DNA of 64,000 nucleotides from Pseudomonadota bacterium (GTDB taxonomy: Bacteria > Pseudomonadota > Gammaproteobacteria > Burkholderiales > Chitinibacteraceae): contig JAGTRM010000020.1 in assembly GCA_018261735.1 (NCBI GenBank), forward strand, positions 1 through 64,000, given 5' to 3'. The position numbers were made by a program, and so were the translations under genes. The notes beneath the pieces were generated by a model. It was not told the origin of the DNA, made no database searches, and worked only from the letters and a program-made list of their open reading frames with translations. Below are positions 18,042 to 26,184 of this stretch, piece after piece (position 1 is the stretch's first letter; every line of letters begins with the position of its first letter).

Positions 18042-18445
18042 TACATTTCCCTCTTTTGATACCGGTAACTAGACATGAGAGTCGCATTCTACCGATCATG
18101 GGGGTGCATGTGTACAAAGGTTGAAACTGAGTTTTTAGGTGATTCCGCCGACGACGGAAGATGTTGCATTGATCGGTTGAATCCGCAGCCGAAACAGGGT
18201 TAATTCTTCCTGCTCTGTGGTGAAAGGCTGCGGTTGAGCTTCGGGATCTTCATGGCCGTCGTCAGTACTCGTATGGATCAGCCGCAACGCGGTGTCCCGA
18301 AAAAGAGATTTCCGTTGGCCGTAATCCGGGTCGCCGTAGGCGATGTGAATACCTGATCCGCAACAATGCGTCGGGCTTCTCACCGCCGGCGCAGTTCGCT
18401 GCGCTCAGCGCGCCCTGCAAATTATGCCGTACGCGGTCAGCCCTT
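18042..18445. other. Gene-free region carrying a duplicated tail fragment of the YihY gene
   Basis: This 404-base gap holds the promoter of the isomerase gene on its left. At about 18222-18260 it carries a near-copy (about 34 of 38 bases) of the 3' end of the yihY gene found at 19850-19888. Translated on the minus strand, the copy reads HEDPEAQPQPFTTE and then runs on for 25 more residues before a stop, whereas the real gene stops after TTE. No complete gene is seen; it is best read as a remnant of a lost paralogue or a partial duplication. Confidence 0.6.
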
Positions 18446-19768
18446 TCAGGGTTTCGCATTCAATTCGGCAAGGTGGCGGCGGAACATCGGGGCAAGCAGC
18501 AGCAAGGTGAACAGCAGCCAAAGCGGCAGCACTTCAATGGCGCTGGCGAAGGCTTGTTCGGAAGATCTCTCGCCGTTCAGGGAGCGCAAGGCGAGGGCAA
18601 ACATCAAGCTGACAAAGCCGTAGCCAAGATTGAAGACCAGCCCCTTGAACGAGAGAACGGTGGCGCGTTGCGCCGAGTGGGCATGGGTGTTCAAGGTGTT
18701 TGAAACGATATAGCCCAGCGCGGTCATGGCCGCGGCAAGCGGAATGGCGAACAGCACGCCCCATAGCGGAATCTTGAGCGCAACGCCCGCAAGCCCCGCC
18801 AGCGTCAACGCTGTGAGAATCATGAAATTACGCAGCAATGAGCTGGATCGGACCAAGCGTCTGGCCAGCGGTGCGACCAGCATCCCCAGCCCGGCCATGG
18901 TGGCGCCGATAAAGCCGAAGCTGGCCTCGGGCAGATCGATCAGGCGGTAGAACGCGCTGCCGAAAGTCAGGAATAAGCGAATCACGCTATCGATCAGCAC
19001 GCCCCCGATGATGACAAAGAGCGCGACGGGCGTTCGCAGGATCCAGGTGCCTGCATCCACGATATCCTGCCAGTCGTTTGCAGCGTGTTGATTCGGCCGG
19101 GGAAGTGCGCTCATCGCGGCCGGCTCGCGCATTCCAACTGCCAGCCACAGCACGATTGCCGCGCTGACCAGATTCAAGGCAATCGGAAACCGCAGCGCAG
19201 TGCCCTGATCGATACGCAGGCCGCTGCCAAGAAACGCCATGAGGCTATTCATCAAATGCGGGTCATACACGGCGGCGCCAATCAGCATGGCCAAACACAG
19301 GCCCAATGACTGCCAGTGCATGACATCGGCCATCACGTCCGGCCACTCGTGGCTGCGGGATTCCGCCGCGAGTGAATCGTAGGCCAGCGATTCGTCCGCG
19401 CCGCTTGCCAGCGCTTCCGCCAGTCCGCTGAGTATCCGGTTCGCCAGGCAGAACAGCAGCAGGGTCAGCCCGCCGTTGCGCGGCGCCGCGAGGAGCAACG
19501 ACATCTCGAGCACCATGCAGGCCGCCGAGGCAATGATCAGGGGGCGTCGTCCGATACGGTCTGCAAGCGCGCCTGCGGGCACTTCAGCCACGACGATGAC
19601 AATGGCCCATACAAAATTGAGCAGCGTGTATTGCGTGGCCGAAAGCCCCAGGTCGAGGAAGAGCACCGCCAATACCGGGTAGTAGAAGCGGGAATTGAAC
19701 AATACGCGAAAGCCAATGAAGCGCTTTCGATTGGAGTCGGCGAGACCTGGAAAGGGCGGAACATTCAC
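18446..19768 (-). CDS. Major facilitator superfamily transporter
   Basis: A 440-residue polytopic membrane protein with twelve predicted hydrophobic segments. The loop after the second helix reads GALADRIGRRPLIIAS, the MFS signature A motif (GxxxDRxGRR). A longer loop with DWQDIVDAGTWIL separates the halves. Substrate and direction are unknown; the motif organisation fits proton-coupled drug or metabolite exporters. It lies 76 bases downstream of yihY on the same strand and may be cotranscribed with it. Confidence 0.88.
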   Translation of the reverse strand: MNVPPFPGLADSNRKRFIGFRVLFNSRFYYPVLAVLFLDLGLSATQYTLLNFVWAIVIVVAEVPAGALADRIGRRPLIIASAACMVLEMSLLLAAPRNGGLTLLLFCLANRILSGLAEALASGADESLAYDSLAAESRSHEWPDVMADVMHWQSLGLCLAMLIGAAVYDPHLMNSLMAFLGSGLRIDQGTALRFPIALNLVSAAIVLWLAVGMREPAAMSALPRPNQHAANDWQDIVDAGTWILRTPVALFVIIGGVLIDSVIRLFLTFGSAFYRLIDLPEASFGFIGATMAGLGMLVAPLARRLVRSSSLLRNFMILTALTLAGLAGVALKIPLWGVLFAIPLAAAMTALGYIVSNTLNTHAHSAQRATVLSFKGLVFNLGYGFVSLMFALALRSLNGERSSEQAFASAIEVLPLWLLFTLLLLAPMFRRHLAELNAKP

Positions 19769-19843
19769 GGTGCTTGGCCTTTCTGTCGACGGGAGTCTAG
19801 GCGATTCTCGCTATGCTGTTTCCACTTCCGGCCGAAATCCGCT

Positions 19844-20770
19844 CTATTCGGTGGTGAACGGCTGCGGTTGCGCTTCAGGGTCTTCATGGCTGGCGCGCTC
19901 ATATTCGGCGATCACCTGGGCGCCGAGCAACAGCAGCGTTGCGCCAATTTCCAGGCTCAGCAAGACTGCAATGGCCGTCGTAAGCGATCCGTAGACGGTG
20001 CCGATCAGTGACAGGGTGGAGAAGTACCACAAGAGCGCATGACGCGAGAGTTCCCACAGCAATGCCGCAGTCACTGCGCCGAGCATGGCATGTTGCAGCG
20101 ATAGCCGGCCCACGGGCATCACGAGGTAGACGGAGGTAAGCACGAAGATTTCGCCGGCGAGGCCGAGCAAATAGAGCAGCACGCCAGACACGCCGCCGAG
20201 CGACCAACTGCGCCCGAATATTTCCAATTGTTCGTGGCCGATCGCTTGCAAAATGCCCGCCACCAGCGTCATGAGCAGCAGCCCGACCCCAAGGAACAGG
20301 ATGTAGCCATACGGGATGAGCGCCGAGATGATGAAGTGGCGCCGCTTGATCGCCACCCGGTGGTAGAAGATCACCGACATCGCGTTCTCAAGCACGGTGA
20401 AGGCCAGCGAGCTGAAAAACAGCATGGAAACCAGCAACACCCAGCCGAGGACTTCACGGTGCGCCATGAAGTTCGCCAATTCCGCCACGATTGCACCGGA
20501 TTGCCCCGGTGCCAGCAATTCGAGGTATCGGCCCAGGGTTACCAGTAACTCGTTCTGGTCGATAACATGCGAGAGCGCGATCACGGCGAGGATGAGCAAG
20601 GGCACGACCGACAGCAGCGCGTAGTACGCAATCGCGCCCGCCATCAACAGGCCCTGATTGGCGCGAAATCCCCTCAGCGTCCGAACGGCGAAAGCCCACG
20701 GGTGCTTGAGGACATGTCCGGCATGAGGGCCAATGAGTTGCATGGATGTATGGGCGCGAAGCCCCCGCAC
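19844..20770 (-). CDS. YihY/virulence factor BrkB family membrane protein
   Basis: A 308-residue inner-membrane protein with about six transmembrane helices. It has family hallmarks such as GAIAYYALLSVVPLLILAVIAL near residue 45 and GSLTTAIAVLLSLEIGATLLLLGA near the C-terminus. The function of YihY/BrkB proteins is not established (the old ribonuclease BN label was withdrawn). The C-terminal tail EDPEAQPQPFTTE is polar and is the part duplicated in the gap near 18.2 kb. The MFS gene follows on the same strand. Confidence 0.88.
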   Translation of the reverse strand: MRGLRAHTSMQLIGPHAGHVLKHPWAFAVRTLRGFRANQGLLMAGAIAYYALLSVVPLLILAVIALSHVIDQNELLVTLGRYLELLAPGQSGAIVAELANFMAHREVLGWVLLVSMLFFSSLAFTVLENAMSVIFYHRVAIKRRHFIISALIPYGYILFLGVGLLLMTLVAGILQAIGHEQLEIFGRSWSLGGVSGVLLYLLGLAGEIFVLTSVYLVMPVGRLSLQHAMLGAVTAALLWELSRHALLWYFSTLSLIGTVYGSLTTAIAVLLSLEIGATLLLLGAQVIAEYERASHEDPEAQPQPFTTE

Positions 20771-21058
20771 GATGGTTGAAACACAATACCAGTCTACACC
20801 GATGCCTGATCGGCAGTGTTACGGGGAAGTGCAGTGAGCTGGGGTGTCAATACGACTGTTCACAATGATGTTTGTTCACGCCTTGTGAACGATCAAAAAT
20901 GCTGAATGCTACGAGATGGGGCCGGATAGAGCACCATGGCGGTGATATGGAAACTGCAAAACGAGCTGGAACTGGATACTTGATTCCCGAAGATGCAACG
21001 AACAGCAAATGCAATAAAGCTGCGTCGGCATTGGGTCGTCACTTTGACGATGGCGGAA
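20771..21058. other. Intergenic region with an operator-like inverted repeat
   Basis: No gene is recognised here. At 20874-20890 lies a perfect inverted repeat, GTTCAC-5 bases-GTGAAC, with an extra TGTTCAC half-site at about 20858-20864. It is about 100 bases upstream of yihY, so it could be a regulator site for that gene. Small open frames in this stretch have no recognisable content. Confidence 0.45.
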
Positions 21059-21098
21059 AAAACAAAGGGTTACGTCGTTAAACGTAACCCTTTGTTTT
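21059..21098. terminator. Strong bidirectional terminator downstream of tRNA-Leu
   Basis: A perfect 17-bp inverted repeat (21059-21075 with 21082-21098) with a six-base loop, A-rich at one end and T-rich at the other. It begins 7 bases past the 3' end of the tRNA-Leu gene and should terminate its transcript. Confidence 0.9.
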
Positions 21099-21104
21099 AT
21101 ATGT

Positions 21105-21189
21105 TGGTGCCCGGGGTCGGACTCGAACCGACACGCCTTTCAGCGGGGGATTTTGAATCCCCTGCGTCTACCGATTTCGCCACCCGGGC
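21105..21189 (-). tRNA. tRNA-Leu (anticodon CAA)
   Basis: The minus strand gives an 85-base tRNA with encoded CCA. The 7-bp acceptor stem GCCCGGG/CCCGGGC, D-arm, anticodon stem GGGGA/TCCCC with loop TTCAAAA (anticodon CAA), long class II variable arm and T-arm with GGTTCGAGTCC are all visible. It decodes UUG. A strong terminator follows immediately. Confidence 0.96.
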
Positions 21190-21267
21190 AGAGGGGCGGA
21201 TTATCCACCAGTGTGCGGCTTCAGGCAAGGGGCAGTTGCGTTATCCGCTAAATTTAAGTGGACGGGT

Positions 21268-21287
21268 CCCGGGGTCGGACTCGAACC
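21268..21287 (-). repeat. 20-bp duplicate of the tRNA-Leu T-arm/acceptor end
   Basis: The 20 bases at 21268-21287 are identical to 21110-21129 inside the tRNA-Leu gene, covering the T-arm and part of the acceptor 3' strand. Nothing else of a tRNA precedes it, so it is a fragment and not a gene. It lies between the tRNA and the rsmI stop, on the 5' side of the intact tRNA. Confidence 0.85.
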
Positions 21288-21301
21288 AATGCTGGTTTTT
21301 A

Positions 21302-22171
21302 TCAGGCGTTGTTGGCGTTTTTAAGTGCCAGTGCCCGTTCGTACAGCGGGTTGCGCGCGGCGCCGGTGATGCTCTGGGCGAGCGCCACGGCTTGTTTCAA
21401 GGGCAGTTCGGCAACCAGCGGGGCGAGTACGTGGTCGTATTCGGAACCTTCCTGGGCTTCTGCGGGCGGGGCGGCATCGATCACCAGCACGATCTCGCCG
21501 CGTTGCTGGTTGCTGTCCGACTTGACCCATTCGGCAAGCTGGCCCAGCGGCAGGCGGCGGATGGTCTCAAAGGTTTTGGTGAGTTCGCGGGCAAGTACGG
21601 CCTGGCGGTCGCTGCCGAAGATTTTGACCATGTCGTCCAGGCAATCCACGATGCGGTGCGGCGCTTCGTAAAAGACGCTCACCCATTCGGCATCCTTGAG
21701 GCTGGTCAGCGTATCGCAGCGTTGCTTGGTCTTGGGCGGCAGGAAGCCGTAAAACAGCGTGTGCGGCGCGGTGAAGCCGGCGGCGCTGAGCGCGGTGGCC
21801 AGGGCCGAGGCGCCCGCGACCGGAATGACCGGAATGCCGGCGGCGTGGGCGCTGGCGGCCAGCACCGCACCGGGGTCGGAGATGGCAGGGGTGCCGGCAT
21901 CGGAAACCTGGGCAATCGCTTCGCCCGCTTGCAGACGGGCGACGAGTTTTTCCGCCATGCCGCGCTCGTTGTGTTCGCGCAGGCTGATCATGGGGGTGCT
22001 GATGCCAAAGTGTTTCAGCAGCTGCCCGGTAACGCGCGTATCTTCGGCGGCGATCAAGTCGACTTGTCCGAGCACGTCGATGGCGCGCGGGGTCATGTCA
22101 TTGAGGTTACCGATTGGAGTGGCCACCACATATAATGTGGACTTCCGGATCGGATGGGGCTCGTGATGCAC
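21302..22171 (-). CDS. rsmI: 16S rRNA (cytidine1402-2'-O)-methyltransferase
   Basis: A 289-residue RsmI, which 2'-O-methylates C1402 in the ribosomal decoding centre using SAM. The N-terminal block LYVVATPIGNLNDMTPRA and the following DLIAAEDTRVT are the family signatures, and SDAGTPAISDPG is the SAM-site motif. It appears to start at GTG 22171, with AGGAG about nine bases upstream. Its 5' end overlaps the 5' end of the divergent lpoA-like gene. The arrangement next to lpoA-yraN-diaA-dolP is widely conserved. Confidence 0.95.
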   Translation of the reverse strand: MHHEPHPIRKSTLYVVATPIGNLNDMTPRAIDVLGQVDLIAAEDTRVTGQLLKHFGISTPMISLREHNERGMAEKLVARLQAGEAIAQVSDAGTPAISDPGAVLAASAHAAGIPVIPVAGASALATALSAAGFTAPHTLFYGFLPPKTKQRCDTLTSLKDAEWVSVFYEAPHRIVDCLDDMVKIFGSDRQAVLARELTKTFETIRRLPLGQLAEWVKSDSNQQRGEIVLVIDAAPPAEAQEGSEYDHVLAPLVAELPLKQAVALAQSITGAARNPLYERALALKNANNA

Positions 22172-23284
22172 GCTGGTGTTCTCCTGGGTAACAGTCGCTG
22201 TTGGGGCAAGCTCTTGCGAAAGCTCGGTATCGCCGCCGTACTATACGGGGCGTGCCTGGCCTGCGCCAGTGCCGTTGCGGCTGCGCCGGCGGAGGGATTC
22301 GTGGCGGTGCTCCTGCCGGGCAAGAGCAAAAGCAAGGCTTTCAAGCTGGCAGCCGATACCGTGAAGAGCGGGATTGTGGCTGCGGCCAAGGTGCATGGCG
22401 ATGCCAAGACTTATCCGCTGCGGGTGTTCGATGTCGGCGATGCCGAGGAAGAAACGCTGGCCGCATTCACGCAGGCGCAAGGCCAGGGGGCCGTCGCCGT
22501 GATCGGCCCGCTGACGCGCAGTGCGACCAATTACCTGGCCGATGCGGCGGATATTGCCATCCCCGTGCTGGCCCTGAATACCTTCGATGAGGCCACGTTT
22601 CGTCGCAACAATCTCTACAGCTTCGGCTTGCCGATCGAGGCCGAGGTGGAGCAGGTGGTGCGCTTGATGCGCAGCCAGAATGTAAGCGCCCCGGTGGTTT
22701 TGAAAACCGATGGCCCGCTTTCGCTGCGGATGCGCCGGGCTTTTGTCGATGCCTGGCATGCGGAAACCGGGCAGGAGCCACCGGTGCTGGAAATTAATGA
22801 TGCACGCAATCAGGCGGCTGAGCTTCAGGTCCGATTGAAAGATGCGGATGCGGTTTTTTTTGCGGCCGATGGGCGTTATGCCAGCCGGATTCGCCCCTAC
22901 GTGCCGGCCCATTGTCTGCTGTATGGCACGTCCCAGCTCGTGACCGGGCGGGTTGTGCCGGTTGATTTGTCCGGAGTGCGTTATGTGGATATGCCGTGGC
23001 TGGCGAATCCGGATGCGCCGGAATATGCCGCCTATGCGCGGCAACGCGTGGTTTCGAACGATGAGGAACGTTTGTTTGCGGTGGGTGTCGATGCCTGGTG
23101 GCTGGCGCAGTTGCTGGCCAAGGGCGAACCATTCGCTGCGGTGGATGGCTTGACCGGCTGGCTGGAACTGGGCGCGGATGGCGTGATCATCCGTGAGCTG
23201 ACCCCTGTGGTCGCCGCCACACGTGGCGCGCTGCCGCCAGCAGATAATGTCGAAGCCTCGCAGCCCGCGGGAGCGGCGCAGTGA
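22154..23284 (+). CDS. LpoA-like penicillin-binding protein activator, C-terminal domain only
   Basis: A 376-residue exported protein. A signal segment (about residues 20-43, AVLYGACLACASAVAAA) is followed by a periplasmic binding-protein fold with AVIGPLTRSATNYLADAADI and IPVLALN. Position between rsmI and yraN is that of lpoA, whose product activates penicillin-binding protein 1A. Compared with the enterobacterial protein (about 680 residues) it lacks the N-terminal TPR-like domain. No canonical lipobox is seen. The start may be 22154 or 22166; both overlap the divergent rsmI start. Confidence 0.75.
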   Translation: MGLVMHAGVLLGNSRCWGKLLRKLGIAAVLYGACLACASAVAAAPAEGFVAVLLPGKSKSKAFKLAADTVKSGIVAAAKVHGDAKTYPLRVFDVGDAEEETLAAFTQAQGQGAVAVIGPLTRSATNYLADAADIAIPVLALNTFDEATFRRNNLYSFGLPIEAEVEQVVRLMRSQNVSAPVVLKTDGPLSLRMRRAFVDAWHAETGQEPPVLEINDARNQAAELQVRLKDADAVFFAADGRYASRIRPYVPAHCLLYGTSQLVTGRVVPVDLSGVRYVDMPWLANPDAPEYAAYARQRVVSNDEERLFAVGVDAWWLAQLLAKGEPFAAVDGLTGWLELGADGVIIRELTPVVAATRGALPPADNVEASQPAGAAQ

Positions 23285-23622
23285 ATTTACGCGGCGCACA
23301 GGCCGAAGCCGCCGCGGCGCAATTCCTGCAGCGGCAGGGGCTGCGCATCGTGGCGCGCAACTGGTCTTGCCGGCTGGGCGAGCTGGATCTGGTTGCCCGC
23401 GATGGCGAAACGCTGGTCTTTGTTGAAGTGCGCCAGCGTGCTTCGGTCGGCTTTGGCGGTGCGGCGGCGAGTATCGGAGCGGCAAAACGCGCTAAACTCA
23501 CTGCCGCTGCTCAGGCCTATCTGCAAACCCTGCCGGTGATTCCGCCTTGTCGTTTCGATGCGATCTGCATCGACGGGGGGCGGACCGAGTGGTTAAAAAA
23601 TTGTATTGATGCGTCCTGGTGA
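23281..23622 (+). CDS. yraN: YraN family (UPF0102) nuclease-fold protein
   Basis: A 113-residue protein with the UPF0102 signature: GAQAEAAAAQFLQRQGLRIV, then NWSCRLGELDLVARDG and LVFVEVRQR. The E-x(n)-D-x(n)-ExK/R-like pattern resembles a Holliday-junction-resolvase-type endonuclease fold, but the function is unproven. It starts at GTG 23281, overlapping the stop of the lpoA-like gene by four bases, so the two are translationally coupled. It belongs to the conserved lpoA-yraN-diaA-dolP operon. Confidence 0.92.
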   Translation: MNLRGAQAEAAAAQFLQRQGLRIVARNWSCRLGELDLVARDGETLVFVEVRQRASVGFGGAAASIGAAKRAKLTAAAQAYLQTLPVIPPCRFDAICIDGGRTEWLKNCIDASW

Positions 23623-23638
23623 CGCGGGAAGGAAAAGA

Positions 23639-24229
23639 ATGGATTTGACCCAACGCATGCAGCAGCATTTTGCCGAAAGCATTTCTGCCAAACAGATCGC
23701 GATGGAAACGCTGTCCCCCTTGATGTCGCAGGCCGCCGAAAAAATGGTGCAGACGCTGGTGACCGACGGCAAGCTGCTGATCTGCGGCAATGGCGGTTCG
23801 GCGGCCGACGCCCAGCACTTCGCGGCAGAGATGGTCGGCCGTTTCGAGCGCGAACGCCCTGGCCTCGGCGCGATTGCGCTGACCACGGATACATCGGCCA
23901 TCACCGCGATCTCGAACGACTACGATTACGACCTGATCTTTTCCAAGCAGGTCCATGCTCTGGGGCGCGCCGGCGATCTGCTGGTGGCCATCTCGACCTC
24001 GGGCAATTCGGACAACGTCATCGCCGCGATTCATGCGGCGCACGATCGCGGCATGAACGTGATTGCCCTGACCGGGCGGGATGGCGGCAAGATCGGTGAA
24101 CTGTTGGCCGGAGACGATGTCCATCTTTGCGTGCCGGTGCAGCGTACCTGCCGGGTGCAGGAAGTTCACATCACCATCATCCACGCCTTGTGCGATGCCG
24201 TTGATTTCATGCTGCTGGGAGGGGAATGA
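23639..24229 (+). CDS. diaA: DiaA/GmhA-type SIS domain protein
   Basis: A 196-residue single SIS-domain protein. GNGGSAADAQHFAAEMVGRF and STSGNSDNVIAAIHAA are the sugar-phosphate-binding loops. Operon position between yraN and dolP is that of diaA, whose product promotes DnaA assembly at oriC. However, the glutamate in AAEMVGRF and the histidine in QEVHITIIHALCD match the catalytic residues of sedoheptulose-7-phosphate isomerase GmhA, so isomerase activity is possible. AAGG before ATG 23639 sets the start. Confidence 0.88.
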   Translation: MDLTQRMQQHFAESISAKQIAMETLSPLMSQAAEKMVQTLVTDGKLLICGNGGSAADAQHFAAEMVGRFERERPGLGAIALTTDTSAITAISNDYDYDLIFSKQVHALGRAGDLLVAISTSGNSDNVIAAIHAAHDRGMNVIALTGRDGGKIGELLAGDDVHLCVPVQRTCRVQEVHITIIHALCDAVDFMLLGGE

Positions 24230-24230
24230 C

Positions 24231-24824
24231 ATGAAGAAACTGATTGCGGCGCTGGTGGCTGCCTCGTGTCTGTCGGCCTGCGTGCCGCTGGTGTTCGTCG
24301 GCGGTGCCGCCGTGGGGCTGTGGGTGGGTTCCGATCCGCGCCGGCCCGAGGTGATCAAGGCAGATTTCGATCTGGATGCCCAGCTCGAAGCCAAGATCAT
24401 CGATACCTACAAAGAGCGCGCCCACGTCAATGTCAGCGTGTTCAACGACGTGGTGCTGCTGACCGGCGAGGTTCCCGATGAAGCGGCCAAGCAGCAAGTC
24501 GAGCAGTTCGCCGGGCAGATGAAGCATAAGCCGCGCAAGGTTTATAACGAGGTGGTCGTCGCGCTGCCGTCGTCCGGCATGAACCGGCTCAACGACAGCC
24601 AGATCGGTGCCCGTGTCAAGACGGCAGTATTGGCCGAAGCGGGGGATACTTCCGCAGTTCATATCATGGTGGTGACCGAGCGCCAGGTGGTTTATCTGAT
24701 GGGCGTTTCCAAACCGGACATCATCGAGCGTGCTGCGCGCGCAGCCAGCCGGGTGAGCGGCGTGAAGCAAGTGGTCAAGCTGGTGGAAATCGAACCGGAC
24801 GGTCCGGCGGACGCAGCGAAATAA
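24231..24824 (+). CDS. dolP: Outer-membrane BON-domain lipoprotein DolP
   Basis: A 197-residue lipoprotein with a clear lipobox LSAC (Cys17), followed by GGAAVGLWVGSDPRRPE and two BON domains (about residues 45-115 and 120-190, with VNVSVFNDVVLLTGEVPDE and VVYLMGVSKPDIIERAA). DolP (YraP) binds anionic phospholipid at division sites and supports envelope integrity. The start is one base past the diaA stop, so it is the last gene of the operon. A terminator follows within a few bases. Confidence 0.93.
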   Translation: MKKLIAALVAASCLSACVPLVFVGGAAVGLWVGSDPRRPEVIKADFDLDAQLEAKIIDTYKERAHVNVSVFNDVVLLTGEVPDEAAKQQVEQFAGQMKHKPRKVYNEVVVALPSSGMNRLNDSQIGARVKTAVLAEAGDTSAVHIMVVTERQVVYLMGVSKPDIIERAARAASRVSGVKQVVKLVEIEPDGPADAAK

Positions 24825-24855
24825 AGCAAAGGGGGCAACGCCCCCTTTGTTATTT
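24820..24855. terminator. Bidirectional terminator between dolP and tesA
   Basis: A perfect 10-bp stem (CAAAGGGGGC 24827-24836 with GCCCCCTTTG 24840-24849) and three-base loop, with T-rich sequence on both outward sides. It serves the converging dolP and tesA genes. Confidence 0.88.
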
Positions 24856-24863
24856 CCGCCTTT

Positions 24864-25472
24864 TTATTTCAGATTCAGGTCTTTCATTACCAGTTGCATC
24901 AGTAGTGGCTGGGCCGCGGCGGTGGGGTGCAGCCCGTCGGCCTGGAAAAGGTGGGTCTGGTTGATGATCGGGGCGAGCAGGAAAGGCGTGAAGCCGGTGC
25001 GGTATTCGTGGGCCAGCTTTTCATACACGGCCGCGAACTTCCCGGTGTAATCGGCGCCATAGTTGCTGGGGATGCGCAGGCCGATCAGGTGTACGCTGGC
25101 ACCGCTGGCCTGGATCAGCCGGATCATTCGGGCGAGGTTTTTTTCCATGTCGGCAATGGGCAGGCCGCGCAGGCCGTCGTTGGCACCCAGTTCCAGAATG
25201 ACTTTGCGCGGCTTGTGCGCCTTGAGCGCGGCCGGCAGGCGGGTCACGCCGCCGGTGGTGGTTTCGCCGGAAACGCTGGCGTTGACCACGCGCCAGGGCT
25301 GCTTGCTGCGGGCCAGCTCGTCCTGAAGCAGCGTAGGCCAGCCGGCGTTGGCAGGCAGGCCGTAACCGGCCGAGAGGCTGTCGCCGAAAATCAGCAGCAC
25401 GGAGGTTTCCCGGGCTTGGGCGCACGGAAGCCATGCCATGAAAAACAACACCAACCAGAGACTGCGTAGCAT
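24864..25472 (-). CDS. tesA: TesA-like arylesterase/lysophospholipase (SGNH hydrolase)
   Basis: A 202-residue exported SGNH/GDSL hydrolase. A signal peptide (LWLVLFFMAWLPCAQA) is followed by block I with the nucleophile serine (IFGDSLSAGYG), block III GAND in LELGANDGLRG and the Asp-His pair in DGLHPTAAA. This matches TesA, a periplasmic thioesterase/protease I/lysophospholipase L1. The frame continues upstream, but ATG 25472 gives the correct signal peptide. Its start touches the divergent ABC transporter start, the arrangement known for tesA-ybbA. Confidence 0.93.
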   Translation of the reverse strand: MLRSLWLVLFFMAWLPCAQARETSVLLIFGDSLSAGYGLPANAGWPTLLQDELARSKQPWRVVNASVSGETTTGGVTRLPAALKAHKPRKVILELGANDGLRGLPIADMEKNLARMIRLIQASGASVHLIGLRIPSNYGADYTGKFAAVYEKLAHEYRTGFTPFLLAPIINQTHLFQADGLHPTAAAQPLLMQLVMKDLNLK

Positions 25473-26184
25473 GCCTGAATCCTTATCTTCGCTTGTGATG
25501 GCCCAGCGCCTGGGTAAGACCGTTTCCACCGAGTACCATTCCCTCGACATTCTGCACGAAATTTCGTTCGACTTGCCTGCGGGCGCAACGCTGGCCGTGG
25601 TCGGCGCGTCCGGGTCGGGCAAATCCACCTTGCTGGCGCTGCTGGCCGGGCTGGATACACCTTCGCGCGGCGATGTGCATTTGGCCGGGCAGGCGCTGGG
25701 GGCGCTGGACGAGGATGGCCGGGCCCAGTTGCGCGCCGATCTGACCGGTTTCGTGTTCCAGTCGTTCCAGTTGCTGCCTGATCTTACCGCGCTGGAAAAC
25801 GTAATGTTGCCGCTGGAACTGATTCCGCGCCCCGGCCGGAGCCGCAGTGCAATGTTGCAAAAAGCGCGAGACTGGCTTGAACGCGTCGGCTTGGGCGACC
25901 GGCTGGAGCATACGCCGCGCCAGCTTTCCGGCGGCGAACAGCAACGCGTGGCGCTGGCACGGGCGTTTGCCCCGGGGCCGCAAATCCTGTTTGCCGACGA
26001 GCCCACCGGCAGCCTGGATTCGGCCACCGGCGAGCGCGTGGCCAACCTGCTGTTCGAGCTGAACCGCGCCACCGGCACCACGCTGATCCTGGTCACCCAC
26101 GATGAAAAACTGGCTGCGCGCTGCGACTGGCGCCTGCGCCTGGAAGCCGGGCGCCTGAGCGAGTTCGTGCGGGTGGTGGCGTGA
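25471..26184 (+). CDS. ABC transporter ATP-binding protein (YbbA-type)
   Basis: A 237-residue ATPase with Walker A GASGSGKST, the Q-loop FVFQSFQLLPDL, signature LSGGEQQRVALARA, Walker B ILFADEPTGSLD and the H-loop LVTHDEKLAA. It belongs to the LolD/MacB-like clade that partners FtsX-type permeases. Start ATG 25471 gives a family-like N-terminus; an in-frame ATG at 25438 would lie inside tesA. No good RBS is visible for either. The stop overlaps the following permease start. Confidence 0.92.
   Translation: MPESLSSLVMAQRLGKTVSTEYHSLDILHEISFDLPAGATLAVVGASGSGKSTLLALLAGLDTPSRGDVHLAGQALGALDEDGRAQLRADLTGFVFQSFQLLPDLTALENVMLPLELIPRPGRSRSAMLQKARDWLERVGLGDRLEHTPRQLSGGEQQRVALARAFAPGPQILFADEPTGSLDSATGERVANLLFELNRATGTTLILVTHDEKLAARCDWRLRLEAGRLSEFVRVVA

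Noticed and set aside
20872-21081. 69-codon plus-strand open frame upstream of tRNA-Leu
   Set aside because: No RBS or family, and its end lies inside a strong terminator.
21105-21300. Integrase attachment site at tRNA-Leu
   Set aside because: The short duplicate lies on the 5' side of the tRNA and no integrase or element sits between the copies.
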